From: Halobacteriovorax sp. | GTDB lineage: Bacteria > Bdellovibrionota > Bacteriovoracia > Bacteriovoracales > Bacteriovoracaceae | Assembly (NCBI GenBank): GCA_002720865.1 | Contig: PBIO01000014.1 | Location: forward strand, 865,769-929,768 | Direction of reading: 5' to 3' | Length of the DNA: 64,000 nucleotides | Shown: one piece after another, positions 53,368 through 61,682 of the stretch | Layout: every line of letters begins with the position of its first letter | Position numbering within the stretch: position 1 is the stretch's first letter | The notes under the pieces: model-generated | What the model was told of the DNA's origin: nothing | Seen by the model: only the letters and a program-made list of their open reading frames with translations | The model's database searches: none | Translations under genes and position numbers: made by a program

Positions 53368-53712
53368 ATGAAGACTATCTTAACAACAGTTGCCTTGGCC
53401 CTTTTACTTTCAAGCTGTGCTCATAATTTCATGCGTGGGACAGTCGCAATGAAGACAGACAAAAATACAGCTCATGTTTGTTTAGGGAACAACGATGTCA
53501 AAATTGGTGAAAAATTAAGTTTTTACACCAATCATTGTATAGGAACTGCTAGTGGTGCGAGAGATGAGGGCGGTGGAGACGTTAGAGAGTGTCATATGAA
53601 AGTTCTGGGAACGGGAACCGTTACAAAGTTACTGAACTCTCATTACTCTGAAGTGAAAACTGATGGTAGCTTTAAACTTACTGAAGGAACTTTAGTTCAA
53701 AAGGGAAAATAA
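53368..53712 (+). CDS. Lipoprotein A of copper block, 114 aa
   Basis: ATG after AAGGAG. Lipobox LLSSC (Cys17), then NFMRGTVAMKTDKNTAHVCL, GNNDVKIGEKLSFYTNHC, GTGTVTKLLNSHYSEVKTDG and SFKLTEGTLVQ. A diverged copy (57683-58021) shares FMRG-V-MK, HxCLGNN-V, NSHYS-VKTDGSF and EG-LV. Conserved Cys and His residues could bind metal. It is the first gene of the csoR/copA run, 22 bp before csoR, so copper-responsive expression is likely. Function unknown. Confidence 0.75.
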   Translation: MKTILTTVALALLLSSCAHNFMRGTVAMKTDKNTAHVCLGNNDVKIGEKLSFYTNHCIGTASGARDEGGGDVRECHMKVLGTGTVTKLLNSHYSEVKTDGSFKLTEGTLVQKGK

Positions 53713-53734
53713 TTTTTCTTTCTAGGGGAAAGTA

Positions 53735-54019
53735 GTGAACGTAAAAGGTACTGATCATACGAAAGAAATTGATTCGTTGAAAAAAATTGAAGGCCAAGTA
53801 CGAGGAATTATAAAAATGATTGAGGATGAGCGGTATTGTATCGAAATCCTCAATCAATTTAAAGCCGTATTTGCAGCCTTAGGAAAAGTTGAAGGTCGAG
53901 TTTTAGAAGGGCATGTGGGTGCATGTATAATGAATGCACTTACTGATGATGAAAAAAAAGCTAAAGATTTGATAGATGAATTAGTTGCGGTTTTGAAAGA
54001 AACTGGAAGGAAAAAGTAA
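53735..54019 (+). CDS. csoR: CsoR-family copper-sensing repressor
   Basis: 94 aa, GTG start with AGGGGAA before it. Four-helix CsoR/FrmR fold: KKIEGQVRGIIKMIEDERYC and AALGKVEGRVLEGHVGACI. Cys35, His60 and Cys64 match the C-H-C Cu(I) site of CsoR. Derepresses on copper binding. The stop is immediately followed by the copA ATG, supporting a common transcript. Confidence 0.92.
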   Translation: MNVKGTDHTKEIDSLKKIEGQVRGIIKMIEDERYCIEILNQFKAVFAALGKVEGRVLEGHVGACIMNALTDDEKKAKDLIDELVAVLKETGRKK

Positions 54020-56215
54020 ATGACCGAGGCTAAAACCAGTTGCCATGAAAATCATGTTCATTCGACTCACGGTAAATTACAGATTAAAAATAGTTCTGAT
54101 CCTAATGCTATTTATACTTGCCCAATGCATCCAGAAATCAGGCAAATTGGTCAAGGAAGTTGTCCTAAATGTGGTATGGCACTTGAGCCATTGATTGCAA
54201 ATGATAGCGAAAATGAAGAATTAAAAGATATGTCCAAAAGGTTTTGGTTGGCGGCACTGTTCACTATACCTTTATTTATAATATCAATGGGTGATCTCTT
54301 CCCAGGTCAACCCATTTCAAAGATCATTTCCCCGAAGTTCAAAGTTTACCTTGAACTTTTTCTCGCCACTCCTGTCTGCCTTTATTCAGCATGGCCTTTT
54401 TATGTGAGAGGAATCGACTCCATTATTAGGAAAAGCCTGAATATGTTCACCCTAATTGGTATTGGCGTTAGTGTCGCCTATCTCTATAGCCTCGTGGCCA
54501 CTTTATTCCCAAGCATGTTCCCTAACTCATTTAAAGATTCACTGGGACATGTTGCTGTATATTATGAGGCAGCGGGAGTGATTGTGACCTTGATACTTTT
54601 AGGCCAAGTCTTAGAACTGAAAGCTAGAAATCAAACAGGTGAAGCAATAAAAAAACTACTTGGTCTAGCTGCAAAAACTGCCAGGCGTATTAGTGAAGAT
54701 GGATCAGAGGAAGATATTCCACTTGAAAATGTTCAGCTAAATGACAAATTACGAGTTCGTCCAGGAGAAAAGATTCCAGTAGACGGCATTGTCGTTGAAG
54801 GTAAAAGTAATGTTGATGAGTCAATGATAACTGGTGAGCCAATACCTGTTGAGAAATCTAAAGATAGTTCTGTTGTTGGTGCAACAGTAAACGGAACTGG
54901 TAGCTTTATTATGGAAGCAAAAAAAATAGGCTCCGATACTTTGCTTTCTCGAATAATCCATATGGTAGCTGAAGCACAAAGAAGCAAGGCTCCTATTCAA
55001 AAATTAGCCGATGTTGTTGCGGGGTATTTTGTCCCTATCGTATTATTAATTGCGATTATTACGTTCATTGTTTGGGCGAATTGGGGACCCGATCCTGCTA
55101 TGGCCTACGCTATAATTAATTCCGTTGCCGTTTTAATCATAGCATGTCCATGTGCACTCGGCCTCGCAACTCCAATGTCAATAATGGTTTCAACGGGTCG
55201 TGCAGCTACGATGGGAGTTCTTTTTAAAAATGCTGAGGCAATAGAGATTATGAGAAAGGTAACGACTCTTGTTGTCGATAAGACGGGGACTTTAACAGAG
55301 GGAAGACCTGAGCTTGTAACGATCAATCCAGAAGCTGCCCAAAATAAAGATGAATTTTTAGCAATGGTTTCAAGTCTAGAAAAAGGAAGTGAGCACCCCT
55401 TAGCTGAAGCAATTGTAAGAGGTGCTGAAAAACAAGGTTTATCCTTAATTGATGTTGATGATTTTATCTCAGTAACAGGAAAAGGCGTTAAGGGAGTTAT
55501 TAAAGGAAGAAAGATTGCTCTCGGAAATAAAGCATTAATGAAAGAAGAAAATATTTCAATAGATCATGTCATAAATGAAGCTGAAAAATATAGAAGAGAA
55601 GGACAGACTGTTATGTTCGTCTCAATAGATAATAAATTTGCAGGACTAATCGGAGTTGCGGACCCAATAAAAGAAACAAGCTTGCAGGCAATTACAGAAT
55701 TACATAATGAAGGGTTAGAAATAGTTATGCTTACTGGTGATAGCAAGACTACAGCAGAAGCAGTAGCTAGTAAACTTGGGATTGATAAAGTTGTTGCAGA
55801 AGTATTACCAGAGCAAAAAGTTGAAGAAGTTAAAAGACTTCAGGCTGAAGGAAAAATTGTTGCCATGGCCGGAGATGGAATTAACGATGCCCCAGCACTT
55901 GCGATAGCTCAAGTTGGTATCGCTATGGGAACTGGTACAGACGTGGCGATGGAAAGTGCGGGAGTAACTCTTGTAAAAGGTGATCTTCGTGGAATCGTTA
56001 GAGCTAGAAAATTAAGTCGAGCAACAATGGCAAATATTAAGCAGAACTTGTTTTTTGCTTTCATATACAATGCCGCAGGAGTCCCCATCGCAGCAGGTAT
56101 TCTTTTCCCAGCCTTTGAAATTTTATTGAGTCCGATGATTGCAGCCGCTGCGATGAGTTTTAGCTCTATTTCCGTAATTACAAACTCACTTAGACTTAAA
56201 AAGATAAAGATTTAA
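54020..56215 (+). CDS. copA: Copper-translocating P1B-type ATPase CopA
   Basis: 731 aa. N-terminal metal-binding module [20 protein letters not shown] (Cys34, Cys48, Cys51) instead of a CXXC ferredoxin-like domain. Then eight hydrophobic helices, actuator TGEPIPVEK, membrane metal motif [10 protein letters not shown] (near residue 375), phosphorylation site DKTGTLTEG (Asp near 420), nucleotide-binding HP in [10 protein letters not shown], and hinge [11 protein letters not shown]. Exports Cu(I) from the cytoplasm. Directly follows csoR. Confidence 0.95.
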   Translation: MTEAKTSCHENHVHSTHGKLQIKNSSDPNAIYTCPMHPEIRQIGQGSCPKCGMALEPLIANDSENEELKDMSKRFWLAALFTIPLFIISMGDLFPGQPISKIISPKFKVYLELFLATPVCLYSAWPFYVRGIDSIIRKSLNMFTLIGIGVSVAYLYSLVATLFPSMFPNSFKDSLGHVAVYYEAAGVIVTLILLGQVLELKARNQTGEAIKKLLGLAAKTARRISEDGSEEDIPLENVQLNDKLRVRPGEKIPVDGIVVEGKSNVDESMITGEPIPVEKSKDSSVVGATVNGTGSFIMEAKKIGSDTLLSRIIHMVAEAQRSKAPIQKLADVVAGYFVPIVLLIAIITFIVWANWGPDPAMAYAIINSVAVLIIACPCALGLATPMSIMVSTGRAATMGVLFKNAEAIEIMRKVTTLVVDKTGTLTEGRPELVTINPEAAQNKDEFLAMVSSLEKGSEHPLAEAIVRGAEKQGLSLIDVDDFISVTGKGVKGVIKGRKIALGNKALMKEENISIDHVINEAEKYRREGQTVMFVSIDNKFAGLIGVADPIKETSLQAITELHNEGLEIVMLTGDSKTTAEAVASKLGIDKVVAEVLPEQKVEEVKRLQAEGKIVAMAGDGINDAPALAIAQVGIAMGTGTDVAMESAGVTLVKGDLRGIVRARKLSRATMANIKQNLFFAFIYNAAGVPIAAGILFPAFEILLSPMIAAAAMSFSSISVITNSLRLKKIKI

Positions 56216-56228
56216 GGAAGGTAAATAT

Positions 56229-56492
56229 ATGAATAGAAATGAAATAAAAAATTTTTGGAAAAACCCAATAGTCTTACTCTGCTTGTTAGGGATTGGTTAT
56301 TGGGTTTACACCTATCATTTAGAACACGCTTTAGGCCTACTACCCTATAGTATTTTACTCCTTTGCCCGCTAATGCATATCTTTATGCATGGAGATCATG
56401 GACATGGCGGCCATGGACACCATGATTCTCATCGCAGTGATAGTGAAGAATTTGAAAAAAGTAAAAATAAGGAGGAGCATAATGCACGGTGA
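56229..56492 (+). CDS. DUF2933 small His-rich membrane protein
   Basis: 87 aa. Two hydrophobic stretches (about 12-28 and 34-52) followed by a histidine-rich tail (HGDHGHGGHGHHDSHRS). This is the DUF2933 layout, often found beside copper or silver resistance genes. The His tail probably binds metal. It lies 13 bp after copA, and its 3' end overlaps the methyltransferase gene by 11 bp. Confidence 0.85.
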   Translation: MNRNEIKNFWKNPIVLLCLLGIGYWVYTYHLEHALGLLPYSILLLCPLMHIFMHGDHGHGGHGHHDSHRSDSEEFEKSKNKEEHNAR

Positions 56493-57141
56493 ATCAGGAT
56501 ATGGATTATGGACTTTAGTAGTTTTAAATTCAGCAATTTTTATTATTTTTGCTTTTAGTTTTACTAAACCAAAGAGTGCCATAGATTGGAGATCTCTCGG
56601 TGGGTTTTCAGCATTTATTTTGGCTTTATTTACCGAAATGTATGGATTTCCCCTCACTATATACTTTCTTTCAGGATGGTTAAGTGAAAAGTTCCCTGGC
56701 TTAAATATTTTCTCACATGAAAATGGACACCTCTGGAGTGCTTTTCTAGATTCAAAGATTGACCCACATTTTCACCCAATCCATATTGCAGCAAATATTT
56801 TTATTGTAACCGGTTTCGTGATGTTGTCTTCAGGTTGGAAAGTATTGCACTTGGCCCAAAGAAATAAAACTCTAGCGACTACTGGTCTTTATTCGAAGGT
56901 AAGACATCCGCAATATATAGGGTTTGTAGCAATTATGTTTGGATTTTTGTTGATGTGGCCGACGTTATTAACATTAGTAATGTTTCCAGTTCTTCTCTTT
57001 ATGTATCATAGCTTAGGCAAAAGTGAAGAGAAGCAAATGATTAAGGAATTCGGGAAAGAATATTTAGATTATAAAAAAAATGTTCCCGCGTATCTACCGA
57101 AGAGGGCAGGTTTATTTAAGCAAAAAAGTTCTGAGGTGTAG
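56482..57141 (+). CDS. ICMT/PEMT-like membrane methyltransferase
   Basis: 219 aa from ATG 56482, chosen because AAGGAGG lies 8 nt upstream; a longer in-frame ORF starts inside the DUF2933 gene without such a site. Five hydrophobic segments; C-terminal signature TTGLYSKVRHPQYIGF and the Glu-rich EEKQMIKEFGKEYLDYKK of the isoprenylcysteine carboxyl methyltransferase-like superfamily. Such genes commonly sit next to DUF2933 and copA. Substrate unknown. Confidence 0.82.
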   Translation: MHGESGYGLWTLVVLNSAIFIIFAFSFTKPKSAIDWRSLGGFSAFILALFTEMYGFPLTIYFLSGWLSEKFPGLNIFSHENGHLWSAFLDSKIDPHFHPIHIAANIFIVTGFVMLSSGWKVLHLAQRNKTLATTGLYSKVRHPQYIGFVAIMFGFLLMWPTLLTLVMFPVLLFMYHSLGKSEEKQMIKEFGKEYLDYKKNVPAYLPKRAGLFKQKSSEV

Positions 57142-57146
57142 CTTTG

Positions 57147-57269
57147 ATGAGTTGGCATAGTAGCTCTATACATGATCATTACATGCTTATTAGCATTTTT
57201 TCTTCAGTAATATTTTTTGGAATTTCTTATATCGTTTATAGAATAATAAAAAGAAAAAAGGATAAATAA
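57147..57269 (+). CDS. Small membrane protein, 40 aa
   Basis: ATG at 57147 (5 bp after the previous stop), TAA at 57267-57269 overlapping the next ATG (TAATG). MSWHSSSIHDHYMLISIFSS is followed by one transmembrane helix (VIFFGISYIVY) and a basic end (RIIKRKKDK). His residues near the N terminus may bind metal. Coupling to both neighbours supports translation. Confidence 0.6.
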   Translation: MSWHSSSIHDHYMLISIFSSVIFFGISYIVYRIIKRKKDK

Positions 57270-57508
57270 TGGCAGAGTTTTTAGGTGATATTGCATTTGT
57301 TTTTGAAATACTAGTTTTAGGTATTGGGTTATTGATAATTTATTACGGAAAAAAAGAAAACTCGAAACTAGTTAGGTTTGCAGGATATATGATGAGTGCA
57401 ATATCTATTCTTGCTCTAACGTGTACAACTTTCTTCTACTTTAAATACTATTTAAATGGAGAATTTGATACTGCCTACCCCACGCAAGTAATTATGGATA
57501 ATAAATAA
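57269..57508 (+). CDS. Small membrane protein, 79 aa
   Basis: Two transmembrane helices (about 8-25 and 37-57: DIAFVFEILVLGIGLLIIYY and FAGYMMSAISILALTCTTFF) separated by a basic loop (GKKENSKLVR). No family recognised. Coupled to the 40-aa gene by TAATG and forms the end of the copper operon. Confidence 0.65.
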   Translation: MAEFLGDIAFVFEILVLGIGLLIIYYGKKENSKLVRFAGYMMSAISILALTCTTFFYFKYYLNGEFDTAYPTQVIMDNK

Positions 57509-57509
57509 A

Positions 57510-57665
57510 GTCAAACAAGGATATTTAGCAGGTATCGTAAAGAGAAGAGACGTTTTAAAAGCATTAGAGAGGCCGATGAAAAAAATATTGGATTATAAAG
57601 ACGAATTAAAAGACCCTATAAGCTTAGTATGTATCAAGAAATATCGGTTTTTATTTGAAAGATAG
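57510..57665 (+). pseudogene. CBS-domain fragment
   Basis: A 51-codon frame without a plausible start reads KQGYLAGIVKRRDVLKALER then PMKKILDYKDELKDPI, resembling the end of a CBS domain (L.GIVTRRDVLKAL). A stop lies upstream in frame at 57489-57491. Interpreted as a remnant of a larger gene, probably left by rearrangement. Confidence 0.5.
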
Positions 57666-57682
57666 GAATTAAAGGAGGATTT

Positions 57683-58021
57683 ATGAATTTGCTGATAAAG
57701 GTTTTTTTTCTCGGGTGGCTAGTTAGTTGCTCTAGTAATCCGCATAAGTTTATGCGAGGAAATGTTGTGATGAAGATGAGCGAGAAAGATGCCCATATTT
57801 GTTTAGGGAACAATGAAGTCGATGTAGGAAATAGTATTATTTTTTATAATAACGACTGTAACCAATATGATAATTCTATTGAAGGACTAGGTGGCCTTTG
57901 CAAGCTAATTGAAATTGGTAAAGGAAGAGTTGAATCAATTATAAATTCACATTATTCATTAGTTAAAACAGACGGATCTTTTCAATTTAAAGAGGGTGAT
58001 TTAGTACGCGTTAAAAAATAA
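57683..58021 (+). CDS. Lipoprotein B, paralogue of the 53368 lipoprotein
   Basis: 112 aa; ATG after AAAGGAGG. Lipobox LVSC, then KFMRGNVVMKMSEKDAHICL, GNNEVDVGNSIIFYNNDC and NSHYSLVKTDGSFQFKEGDL, matching lipoprotein A across its length. The two copies bracket the copper operon. Conserved Cys in HxCLGNN and the NxC pair suggest a disulfide or metal site. Function unknown. Confidence 0.72.
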   Translation: MNLLIKVFFLGWLVSCSSNPHKFMRGNVVMKMSEKDAHICLGNNEVDVGNSIIFYNNDCNQYDNSIEGLGGLCKLIEIGKGRVESIINSHYSLVKTDGSFQFKEGDLVRVKK

Positions 58022-58139
58022 TTATAAATTTCCATTTAAAATTATTTGCACTTTTTTAGGATTATCAAGAAGGTTGCAGTTTGTTAGATTTTTAATTATT
58101 TTAAAAATATACTTTAAGTAAGAGACATCGCTTAAAAAA

Positions 58140-60119
58140 ATGAAGAGGAGAGGAGAAATTAAACATTTATTAATACTTATCATTTTAACAGTTTCATCTT
58201 TGAATATTTATTCTCAAACTTCAGATAAGGAGCATGAGAGTCATCACCCTGATGTCTATGCAAATGATAGTAAACCTAAAGCAAATAACTCCGATTCCAT
58301 GAAATTAGATTCCTCAAATGGAATGGACAACATGTCAGATGGAAAAGATAGTATGGCCGACATGGAAGGTGGAAAAGGTGGCATGGGCGGCATGATGGGT
58401 GGAAAAGGTGGCATGGGCGGCATGATGGGTGGAAAAGGCGGCATGATGGGTGGAAAAGGCGGCATGATGGCCGGATGCCCTGGTGGAAATTGTGGGAAGA
58501 AGTCACCTACAACTTGGGATATATATCCGACGATGATGAATCTTAAAGAACTAACAGAAGAAAAAAGAAAGGAAATATTAAAGGCAGCAGATAAAAGAAT
58601 AGAAGAAGGAAGAATATTAATAAATAGTGGTTTTAAGGACTTGAATATAACTAGCGAAGTTACTGATTATTTGAAGTTAGAAAATGCTTTAGAAGAAATC
58701 AAACAAGGGGTAAGTCAATTTAATAGTGGAATAGCTGCAAATAAAGCTATTAAAGAAGGTAAGGCCCCTCAAAATATTGCTCTTCGTTGGTTTAAAAAGG
58801 AGATGAATCTTATACCTATGTCACTTCAAGCAAAACAAAAGCATTCATTTTTGCTTGGAATGTCTTTTTTCCACACATCAATTATGGTCATACTGATTCT
58901 CTTTATGTTGATAATGATTTGGATGTATTTCTTTAAAATGAAAAGAGCTGCAATTCTTTTAGAAGGTCTCTCAAAAAAAGTGCCAGCAGAAAATACTGAA
59001 CCTGAAATTATAGAAGACCGAGAGCCTAAAATAAAGGAAACGGTTAATGAGTCAAAATCTATTAGTAAAATTGAAAAACTAACCAAAAAGTATTCAGGCC
59101 CTCTTAAGATAATTGGTATATTTGATGAAGCTCCAGCAGTTAAAACTTTTAGATTGGCCAATATTGATGACTCTTCTCTTGCATTTAATTATGAGCCAGG
59201 GCAATTTGTTACTTTCGTGCTGGATATAGATGGAAAAAAAGTTAGGCGATCCTACACAATCGCATCATCTCCTACTGTGAAAGACTTCATAGAAGTTACT
59301 ATAAAAAGAGAAGATAAAGGTTTAGTTAGTAAATACTTTCATGATGATCTTAAACTATATGATGTGGTTGAAGTTAATGCTCCTTACGGTAAATTTTATT
59401 TTAATGGGACTGATGCAAATAGCATTGTTCTGATCTCTGGTGGAGTTGGAGTTACTCCTATGATGAGTGCTGTGAGATATTTAACTGCCAAGTGTTGGAC
59501 TGGAGAAATTTATTTTCTCTTTTGTTCAAAAACCAGTGAAGATTTTATTTATCAAAAAGAGCTTGAATATCTTCAATCTCGTCATGCTAATTTAAATGTT
59601 TTGGCTAGTATGACAAGGGCCAAAGGCACAAGTTGGATGGGTCCTCAAGGAAGATTTACTAAAGAGCTTATAAATAACTTCATTCCCGATCTCAATGCAA
59701 AAGCAGTACATATCTGTGGTCCAATTCCAATGATGGATGCTGTAAAATTAATACTTGCCGAGCTTGGTGTCCCGAAAGAAAAAATTAAGACAGAAGCTTT
59801 CGGTTCTGCAAAGCCTAAAACTGAAAAGAAAGTAAATGCTGTTGCAAACAAGAAAGAACCAAAAAAACTAACATTTACAGTTTTAAATAAGACAGTGGAC
59901 ATTACAAGTGAACAAACAATATTAGAAGCGGCTGAAGAAAATGGTATTGAAATTGAAAACTCATGCCGCTCTGGAGAATGTGGAATGTGTAAAGTTAAGC
60001 TTCTTTCAGGAATAGTTTCGATGGAAGCTGAAGATTCTTTAGAAGATGATGAGAAAAGAGAAGGTATTATTTTGGCATGTCAGGCAAAAACCAATGGAAA
60101 TGTGAGTATTGAGGTTTGA
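58140..60119 (+). CDS. Membrane-anchored FAD/NAD(P)H and 2Fe-2S oxidoreductase with Met/Gly-rich N terminus
   Basis: 659 aa. Signal-like helix (about 8-26), a His/Asp/Met-rich segment with repeated GGKGGMGGMM units (about 77-110), and a transmembrane helix (about 235-262). A ferredoxin-NADP reductase-type domain follows (about 315-560: EPGQFVTFVLDIDG, RRSYTIASSP, ISGGVGVTPMMSAVRYL, HICGPIPMMDAV). A C-terminal 2Fe-2S ferredoxin (575-659) has Cys in ENSCRSGECGMCKVKLL and LACQAK. Electrons from NAD(P)H could pass through FAD and FeS to the cytochrome b-like protein encoded next (TGATG overlap). Confidence 0.85.
   Translation: MKRRGEIKHLLILIILTVSSLNIYSQTSDKEHESHHPDVYANDSKPKANNSDSMKLDSSNGMDNMSDGKDSMADMEGGKGGMGGMMGGKGGMGGMMGGKGGMMGGKGGMMAGCPGGNCGKKSPTTWDIYPTMMNLKELTEEKRKEILKAADKRIEEGRILINSGFKDLNITSEVTDYLKLENALEEIKQGVSQFNSGIAANKAIKEGKAPQNIALRWFKKEMNLIPMSLQAKQKHSFLLGMSFFHTSIMVILILFMLIMIWMYFFKMKRAAILLEGLSKKVPAENTEPEIIEDREPKIKETVNESKSISKIEKLTKKYSGPLKIIGIFDEAPAVKTFRLANIDDSSLAFNYEPGQFVTFVLDIDGKKVRRSYTIASSPTVKDFIEVTIKREDKGLVSKYFHDDLKLYDVVEVNAPYGKFYFNGTDANSIVLISGGVGVTPMMSAVRYLTAKCWTGEIYFLFCSKTSEDFIYQKELEYLQSRHANLNVLASMTRAKGTSWMGPQGRFTKELINNFIPDLNAKAVHICGPIPMMDAVKLILAELGVPKEKIKTEAFGSAKPKTEKKVNAVANKKEPKKLTFTVLNKTVDITSEQTILEAAEENGIEIENSCRSGECGMCKVKLLSGIVSMEAEDSLEDDEKREGIILACQAKTNGNVSIEV
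58368..58469 (+). repeat. Tandem in-frame repeat encoding GGKGGM units
   Basis: Two 30-bp units (58368-58397, 58398-58427) and two 21-bp units (58428-58448, 58449-58469), near-identical, each starting GGTGGAAAAGG. Copy number is likely to vary by slippage without changing frame. Confidence 0.9.
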
Positions 60120-60856
60120 TGAATCTACAAGAGCGTCATACAGTCACAGGACTTGTTATACTCATGTTAGTATTATGGGTGGGGTTTATTCTCCATCGTT
60201 CTCCTTCATTTCCAGGAAGCTTTACAGGAAGCATGATTGGTATTATCGCTACCTTTTTTATGTTTGTACCTTTGCTCTATCTTATAGTTAAAAGATTAAA
60301 AAAAATAAAAACTCATTTTACAAAGTGGATGAAGATGTCCACCTTTTTAAGGTGGCATATTTATGCAGGTATAATCGGTCCTATTCTAGGTTTAATACAC
60401 ACAGGACATCGCTTTGATAGTCTGGTTGGTATAAGTTTAATTCTTCTTATGCTACTTGTTGTGATTAGTGGCTTTATAGGACGCTATCTCTTGGGTCAAA
60501 TCACAACTGAAATGAGGGATAAAAAACAACTTTGGACAAAGTTATTAGAACAATATGAAAATCTATCAATAAAAGTAAGTTCTAATTTTTTAAACACCCA
60601 CGGAACAATAACCTATCTTCCATTTTTCTTTAAGAAGCTATCACTGGCCATGGCAGGTGCTCCATCTGACGAAATAACTTTACTTAAGCTGGCAGATTCA
60701 ATCTCTGATGTTGAGTATTCTATTAAAATGCATGAAACGATAAAACTTTGGTTTAAAAGATGGTTAAAGTTTCATATTGTTATTTCCCTAGTCCTTTATG
60801 GCATTTTAGTATTTCACATCTTTAGTGAATTTTATTTTGGTTTGAGGTGGCTGTGA
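60119..60856 (+). CDS. Cytochrome b-like membrane protein
   Basis: 245 aa from ATG 60119. Hydrophobic helices at about 8-25, 34-55, 75-95, 102-122 and 213-240. Histidines in RWHIYAGII, IHTGHRFD, KFHIVISLV and LVFHIFSEF are placed to ligate b-type haem in the bilayer. Encoded between the FAD/FeS reductase and a multihaem cytochrome c with 1- and 4-bp overlaps, it is the natural conduit between them. The family is not certain. Confidence 0.7.
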   Translation: MNLQERHTVTGLVILMLVLWVGFILHRSPSFPGSFTGSMIGIIATFFMFVPLLYLIVKRLKKIKTHFTKWMKMSTFLRWHIYAGIIGPILGLIHTGHRFDSLVGISLILLMLLVVISGFIGRYLLGQITTEMRDKKQLWTKLLEQYENLSIKVSSNFLNTHGTITYLPFFFKKLSLAMAGAPSDEITLLKLADSISDVEYSIKMHETIKLWFKRWLKFHIVISLVLYGILVFHIFSEFYFGLRWL

Positions 60857-61662
60857 AAAATATCTTATTTGCAATCTTATCTTTGACCTTAATCTATATA
60901 TCTGTTGAACATTTTATGTTTAATCCTACTCACTTTAAAGAGTCAACGTTAGGTGGAGTCATTTGGAAACAAGCAGTAAACCCAGGAAAATTAAGTCAGG
61001 CCCATTCATTTTTAGATAATGATTGTATGGCCTGTCATAGTCCGATGAAAGGAGTTGAGAGACAAAATTGTGTTGTTTGCCATGCGAATGATATTGATAT
61101 TCTAGAGCGTCAACCAACTTCTTTTCATGCAGATATTTCAACATGTTTAGGATGCCATAAAGAACATATAGGAAGATCAGGCCATATTTCCAATATGGAT
61201 CATAGCTTTTTATCAGAAACGGGTATGCTAATGTTAAGTAAAAGTACGAAAGCAGACGACGAAAAAAACATTATGCATTCATATATAATGGAGTTAAGTG
61301 GAAGAGATATTAATCAAGATAGCATTTTTGTTCACCCAAGTACTTCTAAAAAAGAAACACTTTTAAACTGCGCTAGCTGCCACTCAAACGACGACAAGCA
61401 CTTTGAGCTTTTTGGCAATAACTGTGTTCAATGTCATAGGACTGACATGTGGAATATTGCTGAATTTCGTCATCCATCTCCAAAATCAAGAGATTGTATT
61501 CAATGCCATCAAGCACCTCCAAGTCATTACAAAATGCATTTTAATATGATGTCACAGAAGATACCAAATAGACCAGATGCGAGAGTTCAGGATTGTTTCA
61601 AATGTCATCAAACAACACATTGGACGGATATTAAAAATATCGGAAAATTTAAACATCATTAA
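60853..61662 (+). CDS. Heptahaem cytochrome c
   Basis: 269 aa from GTG 60853 (GTGA overlap with the preceding stop; a second GTG lies 6 bp upstream). N-terminal signal/anchor helix (KNILFAILSLTLIYISVEHF). Seven CXXCH sites: CMACH, CVVCH, CLGCH, CASCH, CVQCH, CIQCH, CFKCH, with extra His residues (HKEHIGRSGHIS, HYKMHF) for distal ligation. It would be periplasmic and accept electrons from the cytochrome b-like protein. Terminal acceptor unknown. Confidence 0.88.
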   Translation: MKNILFAILSLTLIYISVEHFMFNPTHFKESTLGGVIWKQAVNPGKLSQAHSFLDNDCMACHSPMKGVERQNCVVCHANDIDILERQPTSFHADISTCLGCHKEHIGRSGHISNMDHSFLSETGMLMLSKSTKADDEKNIMHSYIMELSGRDINQDSIFVHPSTSKKETLLNCASCHSNDDKHFELFGNNCVQCHRTDMWNIAEFRHPSPKSRDCIQCHQAPPSHYKMHFNMMSQKIPNRPDARVQDCFKCHQTTHWTDIKNIGKFKHH

Positions 61663-61682
61663 TGATGCAAAGAAGAGATTGA

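Noticed and set aside
56389..56481. 31-codon N-terminal extension of the methyltransferase
   Set aside because: It overlaps the DUF2933 coding region in another frame; AAGGAGG sits before the internal ATG 56482.
46813..57141. Direct duplication linking the two ICMT-like genes
   Set aside because: Only the superfamily signature is shared; the rest of the sequences and their lengths differ.
58256..58506. Pro- and Cys/His-rich minus-strand ORFs opposite the GGKGGM repeat
   Set aside because: Repetition comes from the tandem repeat on the coding strand; no independent coding signal.
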